Assembly: GCF_004011695.2 (NCBI RefSeq)
Contig: NC_082422.1
Location: 1,302,001 to 1,366,000 of the forward strand
From: Ascochyta rabiei
Lineage: Eukaryota > Ascomycota > Dothideomycetes > Pleosporales > Didymellaceae
Direction: 5' to 3'
DNA: 64,000 bases
The notes beneath the pieces are model-generated. The model was not told the origin of the DNA and searched no databases. It worked only from the letters and a program-made list of their open reading frames with translations. The translations under genes were made by a program, and so were the position numbers. This document shows positions 35,602 through 47,110 of this stretch, piece by piece. The stretch's first letter is position 1; the number at the start of each line of letters is the position of its first letter.

Positions 35602-38600
35602 TTGTAGCTTCAGTAGTTAGGATGTTACCCCTTCTATCTTTAGCAGTCTGTCCTATAGACTACACTGCTATTCCTTATTATTAGAGTCTAAATTTAATAA
35701 TTTATTATATATTTTATATTACAGTCTTTTGTACTGCGTAAGAGGTTAAGAGTAGATTTTAATACTTAGTAAATTGCAACTAGTAGGTGTTCTTCCCTTG
35801 TCTGCTAGAATAGGGGTGCTTAAATTCTTAGCAACCTTACTTTTTCTACTCTATAGAAACATGTCCTTATAGTTTTAATTCTAGGTATCTTCTCTCTATA
35901 CCTTTATAAGTCCCTTCTCTTCTAACTAAATGTCCTCTAGTAAACGCTTACAGAACTTCTTTATTCTCTACCCTAGTACTGTATGTAGCATACTAGTCCT
36001 GTTAAGGTCTTTAAGTAAATAGGTGCCCCTGTCTAGCTGTATTCTGTTAAGTGACACTTAGTATAGCCTAAGCCACTTCTTTCTTAACTTCTTATCTCTA
36101 GACATGTTAATTTGTCCTACTAAGTCCTACAGTAGAACTAGGTCTCTAGGGTTAATCTACTTATGCCGAACTTTGTTGTTATCGTCCTAATATTCCTTTT
36201 TTAACGCTCTTAGTTAATTAGTTATGCTAACTGCATCTTTTAGGAACTAATTCTAGAGATCTAACTACATAGCCCTAATTGCAAGTAGTTAAGCCCTGTT
36301 CTTAACCTTCTAGAATAGTAGTGTTTGCTATATTAGTAGTAACAGTTTAATTAGAAGAACTAGGTTCTAGCTAGTAATAAGTTAATATGCTAAGTATCCT
36401 ATAGATTGTATAGAGATCCTGTTAGCTAAGAGCACTGTTAGTAGGTTATCTACCTATAACCCCTTAAGCTTTGCAAGTACGTTAACAATAGGTTTATGTC
36501 CACCCTCTACTTTTCCTATTACTTAAGGGTTGTGTGCGGAGGCCTGTACCCTCTTAATACCGTAGATTAAAGTAAGCCTCTTAACTACTTTAGTAAAGTC
36601 TAGTCTGCTGTTAACTATAAGTCTTCTTATAGTGCTCTACCTATAGACAATGTCTTTATATAGGAACTTTACTACTGTTAACAACTTGTTATTATAAAGT
36701 GCCCTTACCTCTATCCACCTACTTAAGTATTCTCTAGCTGCAACTAGGTACTAGAAGCCTCTGCTTATTAGCATGTGCACAATATTAATAGCAACTAACT
36801 CCTACAGTGTATAGAAGTAGGTACTAGTTAATATATCCTTTATAATCTTAGTTACTCTAAGTTAGCACTCCTTACACGTAGAGATTTTTCTCTTAACACT
36901 TCTGTACATATTAAGCTAGTAGTATTATTAAGAGACTATAGAGAACACCGCATTTATACCCCTATAACTAATAGTTTAGTAGATATCCTATATAACTGTA
37001 GTTTAGATATCTACATTATTAACTATACGCCTAATAATAATATTCCTTAATATTTTTTAGAATAAGTAGCTGTCCCTCTTAAAGAGGTTTATAGCTCTCT
37101 TCTTCTAAGCCCTACACTCTTTCCTACTTAACCTAACTAGGGTCTTTAGGAAGTATAGAAAAACAGCAATGTCCTCTAATTTCTAGAAGTATTCCTGTCT
37201 TAGAATCTAGGTAGTCCTTATGTTAACCTGGTTACCTAATACTACGTTTGCTATTAGGTTTTTAACAAACTCTTTAACGTCAGATTTAGGTTTATCTAGG
37301 TTCTCCCACCCCTCTAGCTTTTGGTATCTTAATAGTGCATCTGTAACTATATTCTTCTTTCCTAGTATATAGCGTATTTTAAAGTCCTAGAGTAGAATTA
37401 CAGCAAGCTACCTGTTTATAACTAAGCCTAGAAGGTCTAACAACAACCTATTTAGCTAGGTAATTAATATTTAGGTGTTATTCTTAATAATAAAGTGTAT
37501 ACTATATAGCTACATCCTAAACTTCTTAAGTGCCTAAACAACTACATTGCATTTAAGCTTTGTTAAGTGCTACCTACTTTCTACCTTAGACTAGATAGTG
37601 CTTTTAAATCTGTATAGGTGTTATTTTCTGTCTAGGCCTATTTGTTTAAGGCATGCTCCTGCGCCTTTATTACTTGCATTAACTAAGAGAAACACTAAAC
37701 TGGGATTTTTGTGAGATATTGTTATAAGCGCAGGTGTATTAATAATATGCTCTTTTAGGAGTAATATTAAGCTCTGTTCTGCGTTGCCCTATTGCTATAC
37801 TGCATTATTCTTTAATAACTAGAATAGTAGCTTTACTTTTAAGGCAAATAAGAGTATCTAGATATAGTAGTAAACTACAATTCCTATAAACATCTAGACC
37901 TCCTTTAGGTTCTAACACTCTAGCTAATTTGTAATTTTATTAACTTTCTTTTGTGCTGGATATTGTCCTTCTACCAAAACTTTGTAGCTAACCACCCCTA
38001 ATTGATCGTGTCCCTAGTAGCATTTAAGTCCTAACACTGTGCCCCTAGCTCTTTCTACGTCTGTAAGGACCCTATCTAGTTACTAGATGTGCTTAAGCAT
38101 ATATCGCCTAACACTAGGTAAAGCCTCCTTACTATTATAATCTATCTTTAGGCTACTGCTAGTAATATTATTAAGGAAAGGAAGTGTATCTAGCTAGTAA
38201 TCCTTAAGAATCTTTGTTATAATTCTTTAGAAGACAGCTACTAAGTTAGTAGCCCCTTAAACTAGGGTACATAATTATAAAAGGCTAATTAGCGTTATAA
38301 CTGCTGTTATGTCTCTACTATCTTTGTGCAGTATTATCTAGTTATAACTAGAGAAGAAGTCTATAAGTAACATAATCTTATAGCTAGTAAACCTCTTAGA
38401 GAACTTGTCTGTAGTTAGAGGGGTTCCTGCATCTTAAACAGAGACCCTGTTTATGTGTTTAGCGTTGTTAATAAACTAGAATCTACTGTCTTTCTTAGAT
38501 ACTAAATGCTATAGGTTTCTGTATTAGCTGTTGTATTGCTTATGTGTTCCTTATTCTAATCTTTTGTTTAACATCTAAATAAGTTCCCCTTCTAGACTTC

Positions 38601-39988
38601 TTATAACAGGGAAGGTCTTAACCTGCTAAGCTTTGTGTAGAATTGTCCTAATTTAGTATAGAGGAGAAACCTCCTTCTAAATCTACCTAGATTTAGAAAA
38701 AGTAAAAGCTATAGCTGCTTCTCTGTTTAGGATTATTTCCTTAAAGAGCGCTATCTCTGCTAGGAATAGAGTATTGCCAAACTTCTAATCTTTTATTCTC
38801 TAGGGAGTAAGCCTTTTTCCTCTTAGGAACAGGGCATATTACCTTTTAAATAAGTAATTAAAAGGCCTAAAATTATATAGCCTTAAACTAACTATTAGCT
38901 GCTGTTGTTTATATGCAACTCTTTTCTAGTCTTCCTAAGTAAGTTCTATAGGTTTATTAGGTTATAGATTATTAACATGTTAAACCTTTACCCCTACTTG
39001 TTTATAGAGTATATTAACTTCTTAGTTTTTAACTATATTATACTAACTTCTTGTCCTTAATAATTATAAGTTTATTTAGGATAGTAAGATAAGGAAGTCC
39101 TTATCTGCATGTACCTGCCTAGGGTCCCCTCCCTTAGAGATCTATTAGAGACTGCTGGCATCGTTCTGTGTAAAGATAAAACTACTTAGGCCTTTTAAGA
39201 TTCCTAAATCTATAGTTATACATAGGAAGTAGTAGTTTACTTCTACTAAGTAACAGACCTTTAGTGTTGTTAGGTCTTTACTAGTATCAGAACATCCTAG
39301 CCTAATTAAGGAGTTCCCCTAACTTTTCCCTTATCCTAGTTATGCTTAACTAGGGTAGAGTAGTAATGAGATAGGTCTAATGCAATAAAGGTAGCGTTCC
39401 TCCTACTATTATTAGACATAATACAGTACATAGTTCTTCTAAAAACGTTATACTGTATAGCTAGTCTTACTAATAAGCACTATAGCATTCTAAGGATAAC
39501 TAATCTTATTAGGTTCCTTACAAGTCTGAAGTGCATTAAGGTTATAACTTCTCTAATCTAGACTAGGACATTCTACAACGTTCTAACAAATAGATCTATG
39601 CTACTATTAGCTGTAATAACGCCCTGCTCTTTTCCTATTAGGTGTGTTATTTCTTTGTACACTATTCCTAGCGCTTAAGAAGCACTAAACCTTATTATAC
39701 TTATCTAAGCTCTAGTATTAATTAAGCAGCTAACTGTATGTAACCTAATACAAGCCTAGCATGTTAGTAAGACTTAGTACACTAGCGTCTCTAACCTAGT
39801 AGTTTCTATAGTTTTAGCTAGCTTATTTAGAGGATCTTTATTTTCCTATGTATTGCTGTGTGCTTCCACTTAGTAGCTTCTGTAAGCATTCCTCTCTAAT
39901 CTAATATTAAAGTATTAAGCCCTGCTGTTCTTAATTATAGGGTAATTTTTTCTAAACTTGGCGCTAGTGCGGACCCTTATAATTTCTA

Positions 39989-40033
39989 GCTAATTAGCAG
40001 TTAACTAGTAAGACCTGTTAACTCCTAATTAGT
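39989..40033. repeat. 45-bp palindromic repeat, copy 2
   Basis: GCTAATTAGCAGTTAACTAG on the left, TTAACTCCTAATTAGT on the right. The arms pair with one mismatch and extend a few bases outward (TCTA/TAGA). Sits between gag and pol of Gypsy-B. Confidence 0.8.
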
Positions 40034-40080
40034 TAGAACCTCTGGCCCCTAGGATCGCTACGTTAACGCTCCTGCTAACT

Positions 40081-42424
40081 ATTAGGTTAGAGTCTAACTC
40101 CTTTATAAGCTTCTGGAACATTGCTTAGATATAACGCTAGGAGACTAAGTCTCTAACAGTAATCCCTTGTACTTCTTAACAAAGAATTGCAGTTAGAATC
40201 TTGTTTTTAGATAGTTTAAGTAGGTTAGCTATTCTATTGTCTAAGCTAGTTATTAAGTGCTTCCTCTTTTGCTAATTCAATAGTAGAATAGTTTCTAATA
40301 CCTTTTCTTATAATAGTAGTTTAATAATAGCATACAGCTAACTGTAAGGTTAACTAGTAAAAGGTATTATTTACTTGTTCTCTATTAGCAAAGGGCTTAA
40401 CTCTAACAAGTCTTTAATATCTACTACTAACTTATCTCTAGCATTATTGTATACTTGCTTAACTGTAGCTTATAAAAACGTTAAAGGTCTTTCTTTCCTA
40501 ACTACAGCTCTCTAAGCTCTTTATAGGATAGTATTAACTTAGCAGTCGCGTGCCTTGTCTAACCTAGTTACTGCGTTTAAGGAGGAGCTATCTTTAACGT
40601 TATATGCCCCTAGTACAATATCCCTGTTATTAATGTAATTAAGACTATACACTTTGTAATAGTTATTGTTAAGGATTTAGAAGTTCTAAAAAGAGTGCAA
40701 TAACTTATAGTCTGGCTTATAATTATCTATTATAGTTAGTGCGCTAACACTTCTAATAATCTTTCCCTATATATCTAGGCCTGGGCTAGATCTATACATT
40801 ACCCCTCTAGGCCTAGAGTCTACACCTTTAAATAGATTAGGCTTAACTACAGAGGCTGGCTAGTCTAAGACATCCTGTAAAACTTTAAAGCACTCTTAAA
40901 TCTTCTGTTTTAACTAATTAAGTTAATAAGTAGGCAGGACAGATCCTTAGATAGGTTTAATTTAATAGTAAGTAGGACCAAAGTAGTATCTGCATTAACT
41001 GTCTTAGTTAAGCTAAAAGCTGCACTACTCTATGTAGGTAAGTGCTCTGTATAATTTACACTTGTAGGCTTAGTAGTTTAGCTCTCTACACATGTTACAG
41101 GAGTTACTATACTTTCTTCCTTAGGAGTAGTTTACTTCTTGTCTTAGGTTAACGTTCCTAGGTGCGTTAGTAATGTAAGAGCCATTGTTCCTTTCCTAGG
41201 TAGCACTAGCTCTAGTTGCTTAAGAAATAAAGTAAGTATAATTAGTAGGAGACTAAAGGATCTCTCTTATCTAATTGTTGGAGTTTATAAGGGTGCTAAC
41301 CTCTGCTAGGGATAACTTCTATCCGCCTATTGCCTAGACAAGCTCTTTAACGTCTTTATTAATACTAGAAGGTAGAGGTGTTTTACTCTTACTACCCTAA
41401 CTAGCCAGTTAATCCTTAGCCTAGGTAATAATAGACTTAGCGTTAATTAGCTCCTTAGTGCTGTTTATAAGGCGCTAGGTTTCCTTATAATATTTATTAT
41501 CCCTTCTAAGCGCTAATTTCTTTAAGCGTTAGCGCTGCTTATGCACCCTTTTTATAAAATTATAGATGTTATTAAGTATAAATAAAGATTAATCTTTTAT
41601 GTCTAGCCTGTTTTGCATGTTAAATAGGACAAGGTCTTTGTTAACCTTTAGCAGTCCTAAGAAGAAGTAGTATCCTTCCTTAGAGGTTAGAATTTAATTA
41701 TTCTTTTAATATATATTACTGTACACTACAAAGTTAGTATAGTAGTGTAATAGTCTAGGGAAGGCTTAAGAGGTTTCTTTAATATAGGCTTTAAGGAACG
41801 CTTAATTGCCTATACGTTAAGCAGTGTCCTAGTCTTTCTAGTAATCCTTTATAGCAATCTAAAGCTTAACCTAATTATCTATAGCATATAGTTTTAGGCG
41901 TTTAATAAACCTCCTGCAGTAATTATAGCAGTAGTTAGGGAGAACCCTAACCTTCTGCTTATTACTTAACCCTCTGTTTTCTGCTATATAGTTATAGTTA
42001 TTAAGGAACTCTATAACCTCCTTTTTATTAAAGGATAGTTAGATAGACCTTCCCTTTATTAGAATAACAACCTAATAGCTGTTTCCTGTTAGGGAAGACA
42101 GTGTCTCTATAGAGTCTAAAGGGTTATCTATAGTAGTGTACATTAATCCTTAGTAGTCTGTTATATTAAGTAGATAATAGTTTCTTATAATTAAAGTAAT
42201 CTTAATTGCTCTGTCTGTTAGAGCAGCTTAGTCCCTGTCTTTTATGTTCCTCTTGTCCTAAGTCCTAAGGAATAGGGCTAAGCAGAACTATGCGGATAAT
42301 ATATATAATAAGCATTAGAAATTAGACTAAGATAGTCCCTTTACTAAGGCTTTTCTAGGTTAACTAGACGCCTACCTTGTTTTAAGCTTGTTTTTCTTGT
42401 TTTCTAAATAATAGGTCTGATAGT
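40081..42424 (-). pseudogene. Gypsy-B gag and N-terminal polyprotein region (putative)
   Basis: By position between the 5' LTR leader and pol this should hold gag. The minus strand has coding-like, stop-peppered sequence but no domain I can name; no CCHC knuckle could be picked out. Assigned by location only. Confidence 0.45.
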
Positions 42425-42645
42425 AACGTCCTAGTCTAGAGTTAACAGGATAATTCCTAGGCCGTGCCCCAGCCTTTAGAGTGGCAGATATTTACATAAT
42501 AACGTCCTAGTCCAGAGTTAACAGGATAATTCCTAGGCCGTGCCCCAGCCTTCAGAGTGGCAGATATTCAGATAATAACGTCCTAGTCTAGAGTTAACAG
42601 GATAATTCCTAAACCATACCCTAGCCTTTAGAGTGGCAAAATTTT
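42425..42645. repeat. 76-bp tandem repeat, nearly three units, in the Gypsy-B leader
   Basis: Units begin AACGTCCTAG at 42425, 42501 and 42577 (period 76 bp); the third is shorter and more mutated. Each contains AGAGTTAACAGGATAATTCC and a GCCCCAGCC core. They lie between the 5' LTR and gag of Gypsy-B, in its transcribed leader on the minus strand. The first two units keep more GC than their surroundings. Confidence 0.85.
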
Positions 42646-42688
42646 GATGTTGCCTGCTATACCGTGCCCCCTGGTTAGGTTACCATTT

Positions 42689-42732
42689 TGTTCCAGTATA
42701 AGTATCAAAGCATCTCGTTTAGCAGGCACATC

Positions 42733-42817
<85 letters not shown>

Positions 42818-42961
42818 ATAGATTAATAGTGAGGTAGGTGGTAAGGTGTCCGTCTATTAGATGGATGGATGCCCCTCTTATACCTAGCATCTAAGGGATT
42901 GCCAAGGTTATCCCCCCTGTTCACCAGCATTACCAAGGTAGTTACTCTATGCACCAGCACA
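42689..42961 (-). repeat. Gypsy-B right LTR (5' LTR)
   Basis: 273 bp from TGTTCCAGTATAAG to CACCAGCACA, matching 23910-24164 and (reverse-complemented) the LTR at 59360-59577. Followed by CTAA (42962-42965), as before the left LTR. Minus-strand sequence just inside reads AAATGGTAACCTAACC, the expected PBS position (TGG-containing). Confidence 0.85.
42735..42815. repeat. (GA)n microsatellite inside the Gypsy-B LTR
   Basis: About 40 GA units, uninterrupted. The left LTR lacks it, and the 59.4-kb LTR copy has only a short CT run at the same place, so the tract expanded in this copy. It produces meaningless Arg-Glu and Leu-Ser open frames. Confidence 0.95.
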
Positions 42962-45900
42962 CTAATTTTGTTAATGTATAACGCCTGTAAGAGGAGGATC
43001 CTTAGGTTATCTTAATCTTAGGTTATCTCTACTCCTAGGAACTATTGCAGATTATTTCCTCCTGTAACAGAGTATTTGTTAGTAATATAGCTAAGGGCCT
43101 TATCTGCCTTATATTTTCTAGTTAGATAAAAAGCTATAATAATATTGTCTATATAAAAGAAGATAGTAACTCTATCCTTAAGTAAGCAGCAGGGTTTATA
43201 GGGAATAACTGCAAATCTATAGCTTGTTAGAGTAGATGTAAATTCCTTCTGCTAGAGGAGTAGAGAGATTCTTAGTCTATATAGTGCCTTATGTAGCTGT
43301 AGGACTATACCTAGTTTCTAATACCTGCATAGCATCCTTATATAGACCTCTCTATTAATTAATATATAAATAAAAGCGTTTATAATATTAAACTACTTAA
43401 GTTCTAGGTTATATACTGCTGAAATTACTATAAGCATTCTAAAGGTCCTGCTAGCTAGTGTCGCTGCGTAGGTATCTTTAGAGGTAATATTTTGTTGCTA
43501 GTTACCTTAGACTACCAGTTGCGCCTTATATTTAAGTAGGTAGTAGTTCTTATTAAGCTTATACGTGTATACCTACATATAATTAAGTATCCAGTGTCCT
43601 TCTACCTTAGTCTTTGTTAGGGGTACTTTAGACTATAACTTTATGTTCTAATAGCTACTAAAGTGTTCTTACGTAGCGTCTTTAAACCATTTATAAAGCG
43701 GGTGGTCTTCTAGGTTTAATTGTGCTGTTAGCGCTAGTAGAAGTTAGCTTTAATAAGGCTTAAGCCCCTTTATTAGCATTTATTTTAACCTAGCCCTATT
43801 AATATTATTGCCCTAGTATATGCCTATGTATCTGCCTAATATGCTAGCTATAAATGCAGCTTTCTACAGAATAGTTTATAAAGTTCCTTAAGATTGCGCT
43901 AGCGTTAATTCCAACTAATTAGCAGTTAACTAGTGCTACCTGCTAACTCCTAATTAGCTGTTACCTCTTACTAACTAGGATAATAACAACATGTTTATTA
44001 ACAACATATCTAGTAGTAGAGTTAGAGGAGGAGTTAGATATATATGTCTAGCTTTCTGTCTATTCTTATATTCTAGTTAATTATCTATAGTATTTAAGTG
44101 TGTAATAGTGTTGTCCTTATAGAATAACTAGATTTTAGCCTTATTTTAGGGTAGAGGTAGAAGCTCTATACTTCTTGTCTATATTGCTATCTCTTTAAAA
44201 GTGCTGTGCATAAGGTTGTCTATTAGGTCCTAAGTCTAGCCACTAAAGACAGTATCCTTATTAAAGATTACATCTCTTGTGCTAATAACTTTTGCTAAGG
44301 TTAGAATCTATATCTAATATATGTTTAAGGATTAGTATCCTACTAGGTATCCTACCTATACTCTTAGGTTTAGTTACTAGAGTTATAATTTTCCTTAAAG
44401 GGTGTTACTTGTAAGAGCAAAGGTTTTACATCTATATGCTTTTAGATATACCTAGTTTAGTTTTCTACTTTATATGTTTAGGCTAGCTAGTTAAGCTGTA
44501 TAGGTAAAGAATATATTATAGGGTATTTTCTAGTTATTTAATAACCTTAGTGTTTAGTTGTGTAGGTATACTGCTGCCCTTATATTTTTAGCTATATTTC
44601 CTATAGTAGGTTTGCGTCTAATCTTATAGTGCGTGCCTTATCTTTTATTACACCCCCTAAGCGTTTAGCACCTCTATTCTGTGCTTAGGTGTCTAGTGCA
44701 GAAGGCTTAAGCCTAATTAATTGTGCAGCGCACTATTGCGATACTTCTAGTTTTATTGTAGTGACTTTACTATTACACTTAATTACCTTAACCTAGATCT
44801 TGTATTATTTTAACAGGAATTGTGTAAGAGTGTCTAGGAAGTAGATAATTGTCTTTCCTAGTTAATTATCTTTAAAATAGAAGTCCTAAAGGAAGCTAGA
44901 TTACCTATTAACAGCAAGTAATTAGCTCTTTTTCTTATTAAAGCTTCTTTCTTTATATAAGTGGAAGTTAATTGCTATGCGTTCTCCTAGTCCTTTATTG
45001 CTTATTTGTGGTATTTAACTAATTTGCCTCTTAGTCGTAGCCTGTCTGTAAGCATTATATTAGACTATAGTAATACCGCTAACTCTTACCCCCTAAGATT
45101 ATTAGATAAGGTGTTTAATTGTAGCAGCTCTAGGGTGCCCTATTTGCTTGTGCTATAGCAGGGCAGTAGCAGTCTTAGGCATTTAGCTTTGTGTTAATTA
45201 TATTGTAAACACTGTCTGTAGCTGTTCCCTAAGTACCTATTATCTATGTTTTTTATCTAAGGGGGTAATAGCTGTGTTGTCTACTTGTCTAAGCTAAGTT
45301 AGATCTCCTTTTGTGTCCTACTAGATGCCCTGTTAACGTAGTTGTTAGAAAGAGATAAGGTTGCAAAGTATGTCTAGGCACTATGCTATATTGTGTAGTT
45401 TAAGAGTAGTTAGTTAGCTTATGTTTAATAGATAGAGGTAGACAGTGCTATATCCCTGTATCTATACCTAGGAGTCTCCTACCTATAGGTAGTTGTTTAA
45501 TGTAGGTAGAGTAAGGTCTTATATCTAGTCCTTGTTGTTTATAATATAGATTGTTAATCCTAAGTTAAGGATAAAGAAGTTCCTAAGAGGGTAGCTTAGT
45601 AGCTCTATATTGTATAATTCTTTAACTAGACATATGTTAATTATTAATATCTTTAGTCTCTGTAGTTACCCTAGAGGTGCCTCTAGTGTTAGGATGTCTT
45701 AATAGCTATTGTCTTAGTATAAGCTTGTTTTGCAGATCTAACCTAATCTTAAAGGTTAGCATTTTGTTCTATCCTAAATTATACTATCTTAGCAATTCCA
45801 TTACATAGACTAAACTATTCTAGTGCTTAATCTTTATAGACGTAGTAGCAATCTTCTAGTTTATAGCGTTGTCTACAAGTAGGGTATTTTACTCCTCTAG

Positions 45901-46943
45901 CTGCCGCTGTATCCCCTCTTAGGGACTGCTTAGATGTAGTTATTTAACTAATGTTCTGTTTTAAACAAGGTCTTCCCTAACTCCCCTGTGTAGTAGGAGT
46001 AGATAATACGTCTTTAATAACATAAGAGGCGTCCCTGTTAGTGTCTAGGGTAGATTTACTACTAGTAGCAAGAGTTAAGTTGTTCCCTGCAGTAAAGGCG
46101 CCCCTTTACTGTCTTCCCTTAGGGTAGTACTTGCTTATATGCTCTTAGAAGCGTTTTATTATTTCTTTATAAGTTATAGTTTGTTATTATCTGCTATAGT
46201 CCTAGAATGTTATTACCTAGGTTAGCGCTATTTTTATTACTAAATCTAAGAAGTCTTAGATAGTGTCTTGTATATTGTATATTTTAGTAATACCCTTAGT
46301 TTTAGCGTTAGTTACAGCATAATTATATTTAAGGAGCTAGGTATCCTAGGTCCTAGGTTGTCTTAATAGTTTAAGGGCTGCTAGGTATTAGTAGCGTGTG
46401 CGTAATTGTTCTTCTTTAGCATTAATGCTAACTGTATATTTAAGGCTAATAAGCTATATTAAAATTACTTTACCTAGTTAGTAGCAGTTCTTTATAAGGT
46501 AAGGTAATACTAAGCTTTAGATAAACATTAATACCTTGTCTAGGTTAGTTTGTTCCCTATAGTAGTCTCTATCTGCTAACTTATAGGATTTAAGGCAGCT
46601 CTTCTAATAGTTATTATCTTCCTTCTATGCCTTTAGGCTGTTAGCTGATAGTTTAGATAGGATTTCTAGAAGCTAAGGGTTTCCTTCTTTATTATTGCTA
46701 AGGGCTAGCCTCCTCTTATAGTTAGTAATGTCTAGGGCGATAGGTACCTATAGCTTAGTCCTTAGAGGGATAGTCTAATTTAGGTCTATTTTCTCCTATA
46801 CGTCTAGAGAGGCGCAGCAGGTCTGTAGTTAATATAACTAAGGTGTGTAGGTTATGTAGTCTATAAGAATTATTGTTAAATTGTGCATTATTAATAGCGA
46901 CATATTAAAAGGGTATTTTGGTAGTGTTAGTAAGACTCTTAAT
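42962..46943 (-). mobile_element. Copia-B internal segment: RT, integrase, gag
   Basis: Minus-strand copia polyprotein relic. Reverse transcriptase at about 43,700-43,050 reads VYTYKLNKNYYLLKYKAQLVV, YAATLASRTFRMLI, ALYRLRISLLL and FFYIDN (43,144-43,158; the YVDD box with the last Asp lost). Integrase/GAG-preintegrase sequence lies at about 44,100-45,600. Gag occupies about 45,700-46,880, beginning near a reverse-strand ATG at about 46,900. Sequence just inside the right LTR reads ATTAAGAGTCTTACTAAC on the minus strand, the same PBS motif as Copia-A. The 45-bp palindrome at 43914-43958 lies between RT and integrase. Confidence 0.8.
43914..43958. repeat. 45-bp palindromic repeat, copy 3
   Basis: ACTAATTAGCAGTTAACTAG on the left, CTAACTCCTAATTAGC on the right, same arms and length as copy 2 but inside a different element (Copia-B, between RT and integrase). 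Confidence 0.8.
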
Positions 46944-47105
46944 TGTTAGATAATATGCTTAATATGCAAAGATAATAATAAAGGTAATTAATTAATAATT
47001 ATCTGTCTTAATGGCTAATTTTATGTCTGTGTGCCGCTAGCCCCTAAGTTAACCGAGGTTAACCCTAAACCCCTAACTTGGTTTGGTAAGGTTGGTTATC
47101 TGACA
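46944..47105 (-). repeat. Copia-B right LTR (5' LTR)
   Basis: 162 bp, TGTTAGATAATA to GGTTATCTGACA. It is less mutated than its partner at 22859-23020, differing by roughly ten changes, nearly all transitions. Followed by the target duplication ATAGT (47106-47110). Confidence 0.9.
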
Positions 47106-47110
47106 ATAGT

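Larger units (their letters stand above)
35331..40080 (-). pseudogene. Gypsy-B pol: RT, RNase H, integrase relic
   Basis: Minus-strand Ty3/gypsy pol, heavily mutated. The reverse transcriptase is legible at about 38,600-37,900: IDFFSSYNQIILHKDSRDITAV, GATNLVAVFQRI, then PFLNNI at about 38163-38180, where the catalytic PFxDDI box should be, so both aspartates are lost. RNase H follows at about 37,750-37,350. Integrase is recognised near 36,540-36,500 by YGIKRVQASAHNP..IGKVEGGH, and its C-terminal end near 36,100-35,950 by GTYLLKDLNRT. The region from about 35,950 to 35,331 is non-coding-looking and includes the palindrome at 35557-35601. Confidence 0.75.

Noticed and set aside
42425..42645. 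CRISPR-like array
   Set aside because: Units are contiguous 76-bp tandem repeats without unique spacers, in a eukaryotic retroelement leader.
42644..42890. Open frames of repeated Arg-Glu or Leu-Ser on the two strands
   Set aside because: They are translations of the GA microsatellite in the Gypsy-B LTR, with no coding support.
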